64,000 nucleotides of DNA from Kumtagia sp964244725 (GCA_964244725.1 CAXTJQ010000013.1:61729-125728); one strand, 5' to 3'. Counted from the first letter of the stretch, positions 26,599 to 35,180 are shown. Program-made: numbers and translations. The notes: generated by a model from the sequence alone, not told the origin.

Positions 26599-26937
26599 TC
26601 ACATCTTCTTCCAGGTCTGCCGCTTGCAGATCAGTCCGCCCAGCACGCAGCCGCTCATCTTCATCGAAGCGCCGTTGAGCGCCGCGCCGCCGACATAGGT
26701 CTTGTCGGTGGCGGGGTCGGTCACCGAGCCGGAATATGCGCCGTCTCCGTCCGGCGCGACCTTGCCGATCGACTTGCCCTTGTGCTTTCCGGTCTTCATC
26801 GTGATGCAGAAGCTGCCGCCGCAACCGACGACGCCCGCCGTCTCCCCGCTTTGCGTTTTCCAGTCGCCCTCGATCGGGTCGGCGAACGCGCCGCCGCCGA
26901 CGGCGAGAAGGGCGGCAAGAGCCAATACCAGTCGCAT
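26599..26937 (-). CDS. DUF2147-family exported protein
   Basis: A 112-residue secreted protein. The start at 26937 gives a clear signal peptide (MRLVLALAALLAVGGGAFA). The mature part follows the DUF2147 pattern: GDWKTQSGE, a paired GCGGSFC, KVAPDGDGAYSGSVTDPATDKTY and a closing SGCVLGGLICKRQTW. The family folds as a small beta-barrel like lipocalins, and its function is not known. Four cysteines suggest two disulfides in the periplasm. Confidence 0.85.
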   Translation of the reverse strand: MRLVLALAALLAVGGGAFADPIEGDWKTQSGETAGVVGCGGSFCITMKTGKHKGKSIGKVAPDGDGAYSGSVTDPATDKTYVGGAALNGASMKMSGCVLGGLICKRQTWKKM

Positions 26938-27329
26938 GATCGTCCTCCAGTTCGCGGATATGATTCCCGGTCCGCATCGGCCGCGGACCGGCACGCTAGA
27001 CGAGAGCGGACGGCGGCGAAAGGGCGCGGCGACCTGCGCATGGCGGCGATCCTCTTCCAGGCCGCGAAGTCGACCGCGTTTCGTGGTGAAGGAAGTGTGC
27101 AATTCGAGACGGTGAATTTTGTCGGAATTTTCGTCGATTCCGGCGCGCGGCAAGGGCTGCGATACTTAACGAAATCCGAGGTTTACCGGTTGTTTTTGTT
27201 TTGTTTGCAAGCAGTTAAGGACGCCATTTAACAACGCATTCAAGCCTTGCGGGCATCCTGTGAAGCATCGGAAGGGCGACAAACGGCGGGACGGCCGGGC
27301 GCTCTCGGGGCAACACAGGGACGACGACA
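26938..27329. other. Intergenic region between DUF2147 and Sel1-like genes
   Basis: 392 bases without a supportable gene. The right half (about 27100-27240) is clearly more AT-rich than the surroundings, with T-rich tracts and two TTAA motifs, and probably holds the promoter of the Sel1-like gene. A TTAA pair at 27215-27231 has 9-base rather than 7-base spacing, so it is not a standard CtrA box. Confidence 0.5.
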
Positions 27330-27596
27330 ATGGCACGCTTCGAAATGAACAACGCCGACTTCGGCACGATGGGAACCTCGGCCCAGGCCGACATCCTGTT
27401 CGAACTTGGCCTGATGTATGCGACCGGCCGCGATTGCGACGCCGATGTCGTGGCCGCCCACAAATGGTTCAACATCGCCGCGATCAAGGGCTCGGCCCGC
27501 GCCGCCGAACTGCGCTCGGAACTTTCGATCTCGATGTCGAAGGTCGAGATCGCCGCCGCGCTGCGCGCGGCCCGCGAATGGATGACCATGCACTGA
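27330..27596 (+). CDS. Short Sel1/TPR-like repeat protein
   Basis: An 88-residue protein containing one Sel1-type repeat unit (ILFELGLMYATGRDCDADVVAAHKWF) followed by a helical segment ending REWMTMH. Sel1 repeats are protein-protein interaction scaffolds. Short, single-repeat proteins of this kind are common in Rhizobiales, but their function is unknown to me. No signal peptide is seen, so it is probably cytoplasmic. It stands alone, with 240 bases of structured but non-coding sequence behind it. Confidence 0.8.
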   Translation: MARFEMNNADFGTMGTSAQADILFELGLMYATGRDCDADVVAAHKWFNIAAIKGSARAAELRSELSISMSKVEIAAALRAAREWMTMH

Positions 27597-27836
27597 TCCC
27601 TGCGACCTCCAGCGCAGCGGCCCGGGATCGCGAACGGTTCCCAAGACCAAGAATGCGGCGGCGAAGCGACAGCCGCGCGGTTTGAAACAGGAAGGCGAAA
27701 CGCTTCGGACATGATGCGTTCGGGGCAAAAGGTGGCGACCGGTCACATAAGATCGGCGCCCCTTTCGTGGTTGTCGACGGTCTTGTCTCAGCCTCGTGAA
27801 ATCTGCGGTTGCTTCAAATTCTTCGCGATGTGCCGA

Positions 27837-28118
27837 TTACCAGCCCAATTCGCTATGTGAGCCAAGTCGGACGAGTTCCAGCGTGTCCTGATCCGGCTTT
27901 CGATAGATCAGAACAAGGTCCGGTTTGACGTGGCAATCGCGATGATCGGACCATTCTCCCTTTAGCGGATGGTCGAATCGCTGTTTCGGTAAGGGCTCAT
28001 CCTTGACCAATGCATTGAGGACAAGCGTCAGTTCCCGGTCCAAATTCTTGGCATGCCGGCCGGCTTGCTCGCGTCGCATGTCCTTCTTGAATTGACTGAG
28101 CGCTCTAATCCTTCGCAC
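27837..28118 (-). CDS. YafQ/RelE-family mRNA interferase toxin
   Basis: A 93-residue type II toxin of the YafQ branch. The signature run is ALVKDEPLPKQRFDHPLKGEW followed by DCHVKPDLVLIYRK and ending in RLGSHSELGW; the His and Asp residues in the RDCHVKPDLVLIY strand are the ones used by YafQ-type enzymes to cut mRNA on the ribosome. The start is a GTG at 28118, inside the antitoxin gene's end (14-base overlap), the usual arrangement with the antitoxin first. Confidence 0.88.
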   Translation of the reverse strand: MRRIRALSQFKKDMRREQAGRHAKNLDRELTLVLNALVKDEPLPKQRFDHPLKGEWSDHRDCHVKPDLVLIYRKPDQDTLELVRLGSHSELGW

Positions 28119-28371
28119 CGAGATGGTCCATCAAATCACCTACGCTGTCGAACGTTTCTGCGAAATCGCCGCGCCGCGCCGCCTTCATGGCTTCGATCGT
28201 CTCGGCGTTGGGTACGAGCGGTTCGAAGGGCAGTGATTTTTCGTGCGCAATCCGGACCATCATCATCCGGAAGGCGTCTGAAACGGTTAGGCCCATCGAT
28301 CCGAGAACGGCGGACGCCTCAATTTTTACCGCTTCGCTGATGCGAGCCCTTACGACAGAATTCTCAGCCAT
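28105..28371 (-). CDS. RelB/DinJ-family antitoxin
   Basis: An 88-residue antitoxin with an N-terminal ribbon-helix-helix motif (VVRARISEAVKIEASAVLGSMGLTVSDAFRMMM in segments: VRARISEAVK, LGSMGLTVSDAFRMMM) and a C-terminal toxin-binding tail. It is translated from an ATG with a strong AAGGAG site five bases or so ahead, and overlaps the YafQ-like toxin. A near-perfect 19-bp palindrome that overlaps the ribosome site is a likely autoregulatory operator. Confidence 0.88.
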   Translation of the reverse strand: MAENSVVRARISEAVKIEASAVLGSMGLTVSDAFRMMMVRIAHEKSLPFEPLVPNAETIEAMKAARRGDFAETFDSVGDLMDHLGAKD

Positions 28372-28382
28372 TTTTTACTCCT

Positions 28383-28401
28383 TGAGCCACAATGTAGCTC
28401 A
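28383..28401. promoter_or_regulatory. Near-perfect 19-bp palindrome, likely DinJ/YafQ operator
   Basis: TGAGCCACA-A-TGTAGCTCA: nine-base arms with a single mismatch, eleven bases upstream of the antitoxin start. Position and symmetry fit binding by the ribbon-helix-helix antitoxin. Confidence 0.55.
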
Positions 28402-28625
28402 CGGAGAGGGGGATGACCAGCAGGTTGCCTATGCTTGGCCTCGCGCACCCATCAGCGCAAACTCGCGCTGCGGTCCAGTCATTGCGCGATCCAGCCGCCG
28501 CCGACCGCGGCATCGATGTCGGAGACATGAAATAAAACGGCCAGGACGGCATCGACAAGCCCGGCATTGTCGTCATCATCCCGCCCTGCTGATCCCGACA
28601 GGTTGCGCCGAAAACCGCCGCGGAA

Positions 28626-29237
28626 TTATCGCTCGGCCAGCGCCAGCTTGGCGCCGAGCATGACGAAGGCGGCGGCGAATGTCCGTCGCATCCACGTCAG
28701 CACGCGCGGCCGCGAGATCACGTGGGTGCGCACCGATGCGGCGAACAGCCCGTAGAGCGCGAAGATGGCGAAGGTCATCGCCATGAACGCGCCGGAGAGT
28801 TCCAGCATGCGGGTCAGCGCGCTCGGTTCGCCGGGGCTCACGAATTGCGGCAGGAAGGCGAGGAAGAAGATCGACAGTTTGGGATTGAGGATGTTGATCA
28901 GGATCGAGTGGACGATGACCTGCATGGTGGAGCGCGGCGTCTTGCCCTCCTCGATCGTCAGCATCCCCGTCTCCTTCAGCGTCTGCCACGCCATGAACAG
29001 CAGGTAGGCGACGCCCAGATACTTGATCGCCTCGAAGGCCATCGCCGAGCTGTGAAGCAGGGCCGCGAGCCCGGTGATCGCCGCCGCCATGTGCGGGACG
29101 ATGCCCAGCGTACAGCCGAACGCCGCGACGATGCTCGCCCTGGCGCCGCGCGACAGGCCGGCGCCGATCGTGTAGAGCGCACCGGTCCCCGGCGACGCCA
29201 CGACGATGAAGGCGGTGACGAGGAATTCCCAGGACAT
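28626..29237 (-). CDS. LysE/RhtB-family amino-acid exporter
   Basis: A 203-residue membrane protein with about six hydrophobic helices. The N-terminal LysE signature is clear: FIVVASPGTGALYTIGAGLSRG, followed by GCTLGIVPHM and YLGVAYLLFMAWQTL. Such proteins export amino acids or their derivatives across the inner membrane. The start at 29237 (MSWEFL) fits the family; upstream in-frame codons are not conserved in character. It lies 14 bases downstream of the caspase-like gene on the same strand, so the two may be co-transcribed. Confidence 0.88.
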   Translation of the reverse strand: MSWEFLVTAFIVVASPGTGALYTIGAGLSRGARASIVAAFGCTLGIVPHMAAAITGLAALLHSSAMAFEAIKYLGVAYLLFMAWQTLKETGMLTIEEGKTPRSTMQVIVHSILINILNPKLSIFFLAFLPQFVSPGEPSALTRMLELSGAFMAMTFAIFALYGLFAASVRTHVISRPRVLTWMRRTFAAAFVMLGAKLALAER

Positions 29238-29251
29238 AGCGGGCTCCGTGG

Positions 29252-30481
29252 CTATTTTGCCGCTTCGGACGCCTCGGAGGCGATGCGCCACCCGCCGTCG
29301 GTCATCGTCAGCTCGAGATAGATCCGCGCGCGCCCGGCCGAAGTCTCAGCCGCCTTGTTCTTGGGCACATATTCGTAGCTCATTGCGAAGACCGCATTGG
29401 CCCGGTCCTTGCCCATGGGCGTCACGTCGAGACTGCCCGGCTCGAGCGTCAGCGTCCACGATTTCCATTGCGCGAACCAGTCGCTTTTCATGCGCACGAT
29501 CGTGTCGTTGCTGTATTGCGTCCCGAACAGCGTGGCGGGATCGGCGTAGAGCCGCTTGACGATGGCGCCTATGGCCTTCGCGTCGGGCGCCAGATAGTCG
29601 CGACGCAGGAAGTTCTCCACCGAGCCCTTGTCCTTCACCGACCGCTCCAGGGTCGAAACCTGAACCGGGGTTTCGACCGACGCCTCGATCGCGGGTTTGG
29701 CGGCGATAGCAGGTTCGCCGGCCGGGGTGAACTCGAAGCGATCGAGCAGCGAACCGGTTTCGAAGGGGCGCTGGAACTCGCGGGTCTCCTTCAAGACGTC
29801 GCGGCGCACGGCGATCATCAGGTCGTTGACGCTCTGCCCGGGCTCGCCCATGTGTCGCAGAAGGGCCGCCGCGAACGGGGAATTGCGCCCGGATCCGTCC
29901 ATCGCGACGGCGCCCGGCGATGTCGAGAAGGCGATGAACGAACTGCGCGAGGCGTCGAACGCAGCCAGGCCGGGCAGGGCGGCGGCCGAGCGCGCGCTGG
30001 TAGCCTGGACAGTGCGCGCGAAGGGATTGTTGCGGCAGGCGTCAAGGAAGACGATGCTGGTTCTGGTCGACTGCTCCATGATGTCGAGCACCTGGTCGAT
30101 CGGCACGGCTTCGAGCGTCAGCTTGGCCGGCACGTCGAGCCGGGCGTCGACCGGCACGATGAAATTGCGCCCGCCAACCTGCAGGCCATGCCCCGCATAA
30201 TAGAACAGCCCGGCATCTGCGCCTTCGAGCGCGTCGGAGAAATCGCCGATCCTGCGTTCGAGGTCGCGCTTGCCGAGATCGCTGCCCTCGATCACCGTGA
30301 AGCCGAGGTCGCGCAACTTGGCGGCAATGTCGAGCGCATCGTTGACCGGATTGGTGAGCTTGCCGGCTTCTTCGTATGTGCCGTTGCCGAGCACGAGCGC
30401 GACGCGCTTCCCTGGCCCGGCGTGCGCCATGGAAAGAAGGAGTCCGAAAAACGCCAGCGCAAATGTGAACAGCCTGCCCAT
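29252..30481 (-). CDS. Secreted caspase-family (peptidase C14) protein
   Basis: A 409-residue exported caspase-like protease. A signal peptide (FTFALAFFGLLLSMAHA) leads into the caspase p20 fold beginning KRVALVLGNGTY. The catalytic dyad is intact: His98 in FYYAGHGLQ and Cys149 in FLDACRNNPF. The region after about residue 250 has a Pro/Ala linker and a C-terminal domain of about 130 residues with an SnoaL/NTF2-like look (YADPATLFGTQY, ARIYLELTMTDGGWRI). Substrate and role are unknown; bacterial orthocaspases usually cut after Arg or Lys. The start at 30481 is set by the signal peptide. Confidence 0.85.
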   Translation of the reverse strand: MGRLFTFALAFFGLLLSMAHAGPGKRVALVLGNGTYEEAGKLTNPVNDALDIAAKLRDLGFTVIEGSDLGKRDLERRIGDFSDALEGADAGLFYYAGHGLQVGGRNFIVPVDARLDVPAKLTLEAVPIDQVLDIMEQSTRTSIVFLDACRNNPFARTVQATSARSAAALPGLAAFDASRSSFIAFSTSPGAVAMDGSGRNSPFAAALLRHMGEPGQSVNDLMIAVRRDVLKETREFQRPFETGSLLDRFEFTPAGEPAIAAKPAIEASVETPVQVSTLERSVKDKGSVENFLRRDYLAPDAKAIGAIVKRLYADPATLFGTQYSNDTIVRMKSDWFAQWKSWTLTLEPGSLDVTPMGKDRANAVFAMSYEYVPKNKAAETSAGRARIYLELTMTDGGWRIASEASEAAK

Positions 30482-30576
30482 GGGGAAGCAGTATAGCGCA
30501 ATTCGGGGCCACCGATGCAACCGATTTGCCATTGTCGTTGGCATGAGCGGGAGAAGCAGTCGGCGCAGGCCGATTG

Positions 30577-30960
30577 TCATCGAAGCAATTCTATCCGGCA
30601 ATCGACTTCGAGCGTTGCCCAGATCCGATCGGTCGTGACAGCGATAGCTGCGCGCTCCGACGCGAGCGCGATCGTCGCGCGGTCCGCGAACGAAAGGCGC
30701 TTCGCATTGGTCCGGGTTCGAAGCGCACCGGCAAGCCGGGCTTGATGCTTGTCGAAGACGATAACCTCCAGCCGCAGCGCGTCCAGCCATCTGAAAGCCT
30801 CGTCGACCGCAAACCCCTTGCCGATGAGTTTCGCCCCGGCTTCCGAGTAATTTACGCAGGAAATCGTGGCGCCCGACATTTTGGAAATGGCCAGGTCTGC
30901 GCCTGGCTCATTGAACGCTATCGCAAGAACAGCCGACGCATCGAACACGTATCCGGCCAT
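30577..30960 (-). CDS. vapC: VapC-type PIN-domain toxin
   Basis: A 127-residue PIN-domain ribonuclease. Acidic metal-binding residues are in place: Asp in YVFDASAVLA, Glu in NYSEAGAKL, Asp in SFADRATIALA and Asp in AVTTDRIWA. PIN toxins of TA pairs cleave tRNA or rRNA. The AbrB-type antitoxin gene lies directly upstream with a three-base gap, on the same strand. Confidence 0.92.
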   Translation of the reverse strand: MAGYVFDASAVLAIAFNEPGADLAISKMSGATISCVNYSEAGAKLIGKGFAVDEAFRWLDALRLEVIVFDKHQARLAGALRTRTNAKRLSFADRATIALASERAAIAVTTDRIWATLEVDCRIELLR

Positions 30961-30963
30961 GCG

Positions 30964-31188
30964 CTAGGCTTCCGCCCGCCGCTCGGCGATCAATTCATCT
31001 GAAACGATCGTCCCTACCGGCACGAGGCTCGACGCGCGGCGCTGCAATTGCCGGACGGCCGCCATCGGCGAGATGACCCGCAACTCGCCATCGACGACGC
31101 TCACCGTGACGCGCCCGTTCGTATCCAGCATCATGGCTCTGCGGAGATCGGCCGGAAGAGAGAGATGACCATCCACCGGAATAGTCAT
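30964..31188 (-). CDS. vapB: AbrB/VapB-type antitoxin
   Basis: A 74-residue partner of the VapC toxin. The N-terminus, MTIPVDGHLSLPADLRRAM, is an AbrB-like swapped-hairpin motif, and the C-terminal part (VGTIVSDELIAERRAEA) should wrap the toxin. I chose the ATG at 31188, which places the AbrB motif at the very N-terminus; the frame is open further upstream, so a longer form cannot be excluded. The 257 bases between it and the divergent YCII gene hold no other recognisable gene. Confidence 0.82.
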   Translation of the reverse strand: MTIPVDGHLSLPADLRRAMMLDTNGRVTVSVVDGELRVISPMAAVRQLQRRASSLVPVGTIVSDELIAERRAEA

Positions 31189-31445
31189 CGGCCTGAAAGA
31201 GCGTTCGTCTGACAGTTGTTCGGCCTCTTCGGCGTTTCCCGACGCGCGGGACTGAAGCTCCTTTTTCTCATGTGAATATTGGGTAAAGCCGGCGCCTTCA
31301 TTCCCTCCTTCGGCGACATAGATGTCGACCACCTTAGCAAAGGCAGCATCTCCCGGTCTTTGGCCACAACCCCGCCTCGCCTTATCTGCATACCGATGTC
31401 GGATCGGGTTCCGCTCCCGCGTCATTCGGCCAAAGGGACTTCCTC

Positions 31446-31820
31446 ATGCTCTACGCCCTGCTGTGCTATAACGACGAGACCGTCACCAGCGCCTGGTCGA
31501 AGGAAGAGGACGCCGCCGTCATGGCGCGCCTTGTCAAGGTGACGGATGGGCTGAAGGTGGCCGGCCGGCTCGGGCCGGTCGCCCGTCTGCTGCCGACGAC
31601 GGCGGCCGCCACCCTGCGCAAGACCAAGGACGAGCCGATCGTCGTCGACGGTCCGTTCGCCGAGACCAAGGAGCAATTGCTCGGTTTCTATCTCGTCGAC
31701 TGCGCCTCGCTTGACGAGGCGCTGGAGGTGGCCCGCGATCTGTCGAGGGCCAACCCGTCGATCGGTTCCTACGAAATCCGCCCCGTGGGCTATTTCGACG
31801 CCGGAGGCGTGCTGGAATGA
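31446..31820 (+). CDS. YCII/DGPF-domain protein
   Basis: A 124-residue YCII-related protein with the diagnostic DGPF motif in IVVDGPFAETKEQLLGFYL. These small alpha/beta-barrel proteins are commonly encoded beside ECF sigma factors of the ECF42 type, as here. Their biochemical role is unsettled; they may bind or turn over a small molecule. Its stop overlaps the sigma factor start (ATGA), so the two are translationally coupled. Confidence 0.9.
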   Translation: MLYALLCYNDETVTSAWSKEEDAAVMARLVKVTDGLKVAGRLGPVARLLPTTAAATLRKTKDEPIVVDGPFAETKEQLLGFYLVDCASLDEALEVARDLSRANPSIGSYEIRPVGYFDAGGVLE

Positions 31821-33088
31821 CCGACCATGCCTGGATCGACGCCACCATTTCGGCGGCGCGCGCGCAGGCGATCAGCGCCCTGCTGCGCTACTTCCGCGAC
31901 CTCGACCTTGCGGAAGAGGCGTTCCAGGAGGCCTGCCTGCGGGCCCTGAAGAACTGGCCGAAGAACGGCCCGCCGCGCAATCCGGCGGCATGGCTGATCC
32001 TGGTCGGGCGCAATGCCGGCGTCGATCAGACCAGACGTGTGAAGCGCCACGCGCCCTTGCCCGACGAGAACAAGCTTTCCGATCTCGAGGACGCCGAAAC
32101 GCGCGTCGTCGAACGGCTCGACGGCGCGGATTATCGCGACGACATTTTGCGTCTGCTGTTCATCTGCTGCCACCCCGACCTGCCGGCCAGCCAGCAGATC
32201 GCGCTCGCCCTGCGGATCGTCTCCGGTCTCTCGGTCAGGCAGATTGCGCGCGCCTTCCTCGTCTCCGAGGCGGCGATGGAGCAGCGCATCACGCGGGCGA
32301 AGGGCAAGGTCGCCGCGGCCGGCGCGCCGTTCGAGACGCCCGGACCGATCGAGCGAAGCCAGCGCCTGGCGGCGGTGGCCGCCATGATCTACCTGGTCTT
32401 CAACGAGGGTTATTCCGCCGGCGCCGACCGCGTCGATGCGCGCACCCCGCTCTGCGACGAGGCTATCCGCCTCGGCAGGCTGGTCCTCCGTCTGTTCCAG
32501 ACCGAACCGGAGATCATGGGGCTGTTGGCGCTGATGCTGCTGCAATATGCCCGCGCGGCGGCGCGTTTCGACGCCGATGGCGAGGCGATTCTGCTCGACG
32601 ACCAGGATCGGGCCTTGTGGAATGCCGGGATGATCGCCGAGGGCCTGGCCCTGATCGACAAGGCCATCCGCCACCGGCAGCCGGGCGCCTACCAGGTCCA
32701 GGCCGCGATCGCGGCGCTGCACGCGCGGGCGAAACGCCCGCGCGACACCGACTGGGTCCAGATCGACCTGTTGTACGCGACCCTGGAGAATCTCCAGCCC
32801 TCGCCGGTGGTGACGCTCAACCGGTCCGTGGCCGTGGCGAAAACCGCCGGACCCGCGGCCGCGCTCGCGCTGATCGAGCCGCTCGGCGAAAGGCTGTCGG
32901 GCTACTTCTATTTCTTCGGCGTCAAGGGCAATCTTCTGATGCAACTCGGACGCAAGGAAGAGGCGCGCGTCGCCTTCGACCGGGCGATCGCGCTGGCCAA
33001 CACGGCCGCCGAGGCCTCCCACATCAGGATGCATCTCGACCGGCTCCAGGCCGACGCTTCGCTCAAGACGATCGAGTCGGCGATCTGA
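31817..33088 (+). CDS. ECF42-type RNA polymerase sigma factor with C-terminal domain
   Basis: A 423-residue ECF sigma factor. Region 2 lies at residues 10-80 (YFRDLDLAEEAFQEACLRALKNW) and region 4 at about 130-185 (LRIVSGLSVRQIARAFLVSEAAMEQRI). A long C-terminal extension of about 230 residues follows (MIYLVFNEGYSAG, then TPR-like helices ending GRKEEARVAFDRAIALA), the architecture of the ECF42 group. There is no anti-sigma factor gene nearby; in this group the extension is thought to regulate the sigma factor itself. It is coupled to the YCII gene and probably to the two genes downstream. Confidence 0.92.
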   Translation: MTDHAWIDATISAARAQAISALLRYFRDLDLAEEAFQEACLRALKNWPKNGPPRNPAAWLILVGRNAGVDQTRRVKRHAPLPDENKLSDLEDAETRVVERLDGADYRDDILRLLFICCHPDLPASQQIALALRIVSGLSVRQIARAFLVSEAAMEQRITRAKGKVAAAGAPFETPGPIERSQRLAAVAAMIYLVFNEGYSAGADRVDARTPLCDEAIRLGRLVLRLFQTEPEIMGLLALMLLQYARAAARFDADGEAILLDDQDRALWNAGMIAEGLALIDKAIRHRQPGAYQVQAAIAALHARAKRPRDTDWVQIDLLYATLENLQPSPVVTLNRSVAVAKTAGPAAALALIEPLGERLSGYFYFFGVKGNLLMQLGRKEEARVAFDRAIALANTAAEASHIRMHLDRLQADASLKTIESAI

Positions 33089-33174
33089 CAAGAAATTCGC
33101 CCGGGAATTTCGCTCCGGTGTCGGAACGCGATGCCATGCTTCGTCCTCGGGATATCAACACGGGACCGAGACCG

Positions 33175-33639
33175 ATGGACAGCCCAGAAAGCGCCGACGC
33201 CGACATCCGCGAGACCATCGACGGCTGGCTCGCGGCATTGAATGCGAAGGACGCGGCCTCGGTCGCCGGCCACTACGGCGCGGGAGCGGTCACCTATTCG
33301 CTGGCGCCCCCGCTGGTCGAGGATCATACCGGACCGGACAGCCTGGAGGCCTGGTTCCCAACCTGGGACGGGTCGCTCGACAACGGGTTCCACGATTTGA
33401 CGATCGCCGTTTCAGGCGATGTCGCCTTCGCCCATGGCGTCAGCCACCTGCGGGGCGTCAAGATCGGCGAGGGACCGGTCGAGCTGTGGTTCAGGCAGAC
33501 GCTCGGCCTGCGTCGGATCGGCGACGCGTGGAAGATCGTCCACGAGCACGCGTCCGTGCCGTTCTACATGGATGGCAGCATGCGTGCCGCCGTCGATCTG
33601 AAGCCGCGACATGCAGCCGAACACGGCGCAAGGACATGA
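33175..33639 (+). CDS. SnoaL/NTF2-like ketosteroid-isomerase-fold protein
   Basis: A 154-residue cone-fold protein (DIRETIDGWLAALNAKDAAS, then HYGAGAVTYSLAPPL and a C-terminal strand WKIVHEHASVPF). Such domains are isomerases, hydrolases or simple binding proteins; the function here cannot be set. The start at 33175 fits the fold; an in-frame ATG at 33136 would add 13 residues. Its stop overlaps the DoxX-like gene (ATGA), which extends the sigma-factor operon. Confidence 0.85.
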   Translation: MDSPESADADIRETIDGWLAALNAKDAASVAGHYGAGAVTYSLAPPLVEDHTGPDSLEAWFPTWDGSLDNGFHDLTIAVSGDVAFAHGVSHLRGVKIGEGPVELWFRQTLGLRRIGDAWKIVHEHASVPFYMDGSMRAAVDLKPRHAAEHGART

Positions 33640-34073
33640 CCATGCCTGAGACGATGCAAGACTCAAATCCCGGCGGATCTCCCGGCCCTGGCGCGTCGCG
33701 AAACATGCTGTGGACCGGCTATGCCTTGAGCGGGTTGGTGACGCTGTTTCTCGTCTTCGACGCCGGCATCAAGCTGATGCCGTTTCAAGTCGTGAACGAC
33801 ACCATGGTTCAGCTTGGCTGGCCACCGGAAACGGCGCGGCTGCTTGGCGTCCTGACCCTTGTCTCGACGATCCTTTACATTGTCCCGCGCACGGCGGTGT
33901 TGGGCGCCATCCTGCTCACAGCCTATCTCGGCGGAGCGATCGCCACGCATGTCCGCATCGGCAACCCGCTTTTCACGCACACGCTCTTCGGCGTCTACAT
34001 GGCGCTGTTCGTCTGGGGCGGCCTGTGGTTCCGCGATGCCCGGGTGAGGGCGCTCGTCCCGTTCCGCCGCTGA
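33636..34073 (+). CDS. DoxX-like membrane protein
   Basis: A 145-residue protein with four predicted membrane helices (LWTGYALSGLVTLFLVFDAG, LLGVLTLVSTILYIVP, VLGAILLTAYLGGAIATHV, FGVYMALFVWGGLWF), fitting the DoxX-like family. Members are linked to oxidative or thiol stress in some bacteria, but function here is inference. It overlaps the SnoaL-like gene by four bases and probably ends the YCII-sigma-SnoaL-DoxX operon. It ends three bases before the convergent aminotransferase gene. Confidence 0.85.
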   Translation: MTMPETMQDSNPGGSPGPGASRNMLWTGYALSGLVTLFLVFDAGIKLMPFQVVNDTMVQLGWPPETARLLGVLTLVSTILYIVPRTAVLGAILLTAYLGGAIATHVRIGNPLFTHTLFGVYMALFVWGGLWFRDARVRALVPFRR

Positions 34074-34076
34074 CGG

Positions 34077-35180
34077 TCAACTCCGGATATCGGCCAGGAC
34101 GCGTGGCAGTTCCTCGGCGAGGATGTCGAGTTCGTATGGCAGGCCGACGCTGATCCGGATGCAGCGGTCGAGAACGGGCACCATCGGCTTGCGGATGAAC
34201 ACGTCGCGCGCCAGGAGGCCCTGCATCGCCTGCAGCGCGAAATCGCCGTCCGACCCGCAGTCGATCGTCACGAAGTTCGTCGCCGACGGGATCGGCGTCA
34301 GTCCGTTGTCGCGGGCGATCCCCGCGATCCGCACCCGTCCCGCCGCGATCTTCGCCACGGCTTGCGACAAGTAGGCCTGGTCGGCAAGCGCCGCGACGCC
34401 GGCGATCTGCGCCATGCGGCTCGTGCCGTAGTGGTTGCGGACCTTTTCGAAGTCGGCGATCACGGCCCGCTCGCCGACGGCATAGCCGCAGCGGATGCCG
34501 GCGAGGCCGTAGGCTTTCGAGAAGGTCCGGAAAACCAGGAGATTGGGCCGCGCCACGTCGAGCGCCGGCTGCGCCGATGCCGGACCCAATTCTCCATACG
34601 CCTCGTCGAGGATCACCATGGTCGTTTCCGGAACCGCCTCGATAAAGCGGGCGATCTCGGCTGCATCCCACCATGTGCCCATGGGGTTGTCCGGATTGGA
34701 TACATAGACCATCGCGGCGTCGTCCCGCTTCACGGCCGCGAGCAGCCCGTCGAGATCCTCGTGGTCGTCGCTGAAAGGCACGCGGACCAGCCGGCCGCCG
34801 AAGCCGTCGACATGGAAGTTGAATGTGGGATAGGCGCCGAGCGACGTGACGACCGTTTGGCCGGGCGCGACATACATGCGAACGGCGAGGTTCAGCAGTC
34901 CGTCGATGCCTTCGCCGACCACGACGTTGGCGATGTCGATCTTGAGAAACGCCGCCAGCGCCGCCTTGAGGTCGTGATTGTCGGGGTCGCAATACATCCA
35001 CTGGTCCGGCGCCACGTCCCGCATCCTGGCTATGACGGACGGGGCGGGGCCGAAACTGCTCTCGTTGGCGCCGATGCGCGCGCGGAACGGCAGCCCGCTC
35101 ATGCGCTCCTGGGCTTCGGGACCGATGAAGGGAACGACCACTGGGAGGGCGGCGACGATCGGGCTTTGTTTCGGGCGCAT
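34077..35180 (-). CDS. PLP-dependent aminotransferase, histidinol-phosphate aminotransferase-like
   Basis: A 367-residue fold type I aminotransferase of the HisC branch. The PLP lysine is in FRTFSKAYGLAGIRCGY; other family blocks are IGANESSFGP near the N-terminus, VVVGEGIDGLLNLAVR, VSNPDNPMGTW and ILDEAYGEL, with the phosphate-binding Arg near RCIRISVGLP. It lies outside any his cluster, so it may be a second copy or act on phenylalanine/tyrosine-type substrates. A 114-base gap separates it from the RND pump genes upstream on the same strand. Confidence 0.88.
   Translation of the reverse strand: MRPKQSPIVAALPVVVPFIGPEAQERMSGLPFRARIGANESSFGPAPSVIARMRDVAPDQWMYCDPDNHDLKAALAAFLKIDIANVVVGEGIDGLLNLAVRMYVAPGQTVVTSLGAYPTFNFHVDGFGGRLVRVPFSDDHEDLDGLLAAVKRDDAAMVYVSNPDNPMGTWWDAAEIARFIEAVPETTMVILDEAYGELGPASAQPALDVARPNLLVFRTFSKAYGLAGIRCGYAVGERAVIADFEKVRNHYGTSRMAQIAGVAALADQAYLSQAVAKIAAGRVRIAGIARDNGLTPIPSATNFVTIDCGSDGDFALQAMQGLLARDVFIRKPMVPVLDRCIRISVGLPYELDILAEELPRVLADIRS

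Noticed and set aside
27215..27231. Pair of TTAA motifs suggesting a CtrA box before the Sel1-like gene
   Set aside because: The spacing is nine bases rather than seven, so it does not match the consensus; the region is simply AT-rich.
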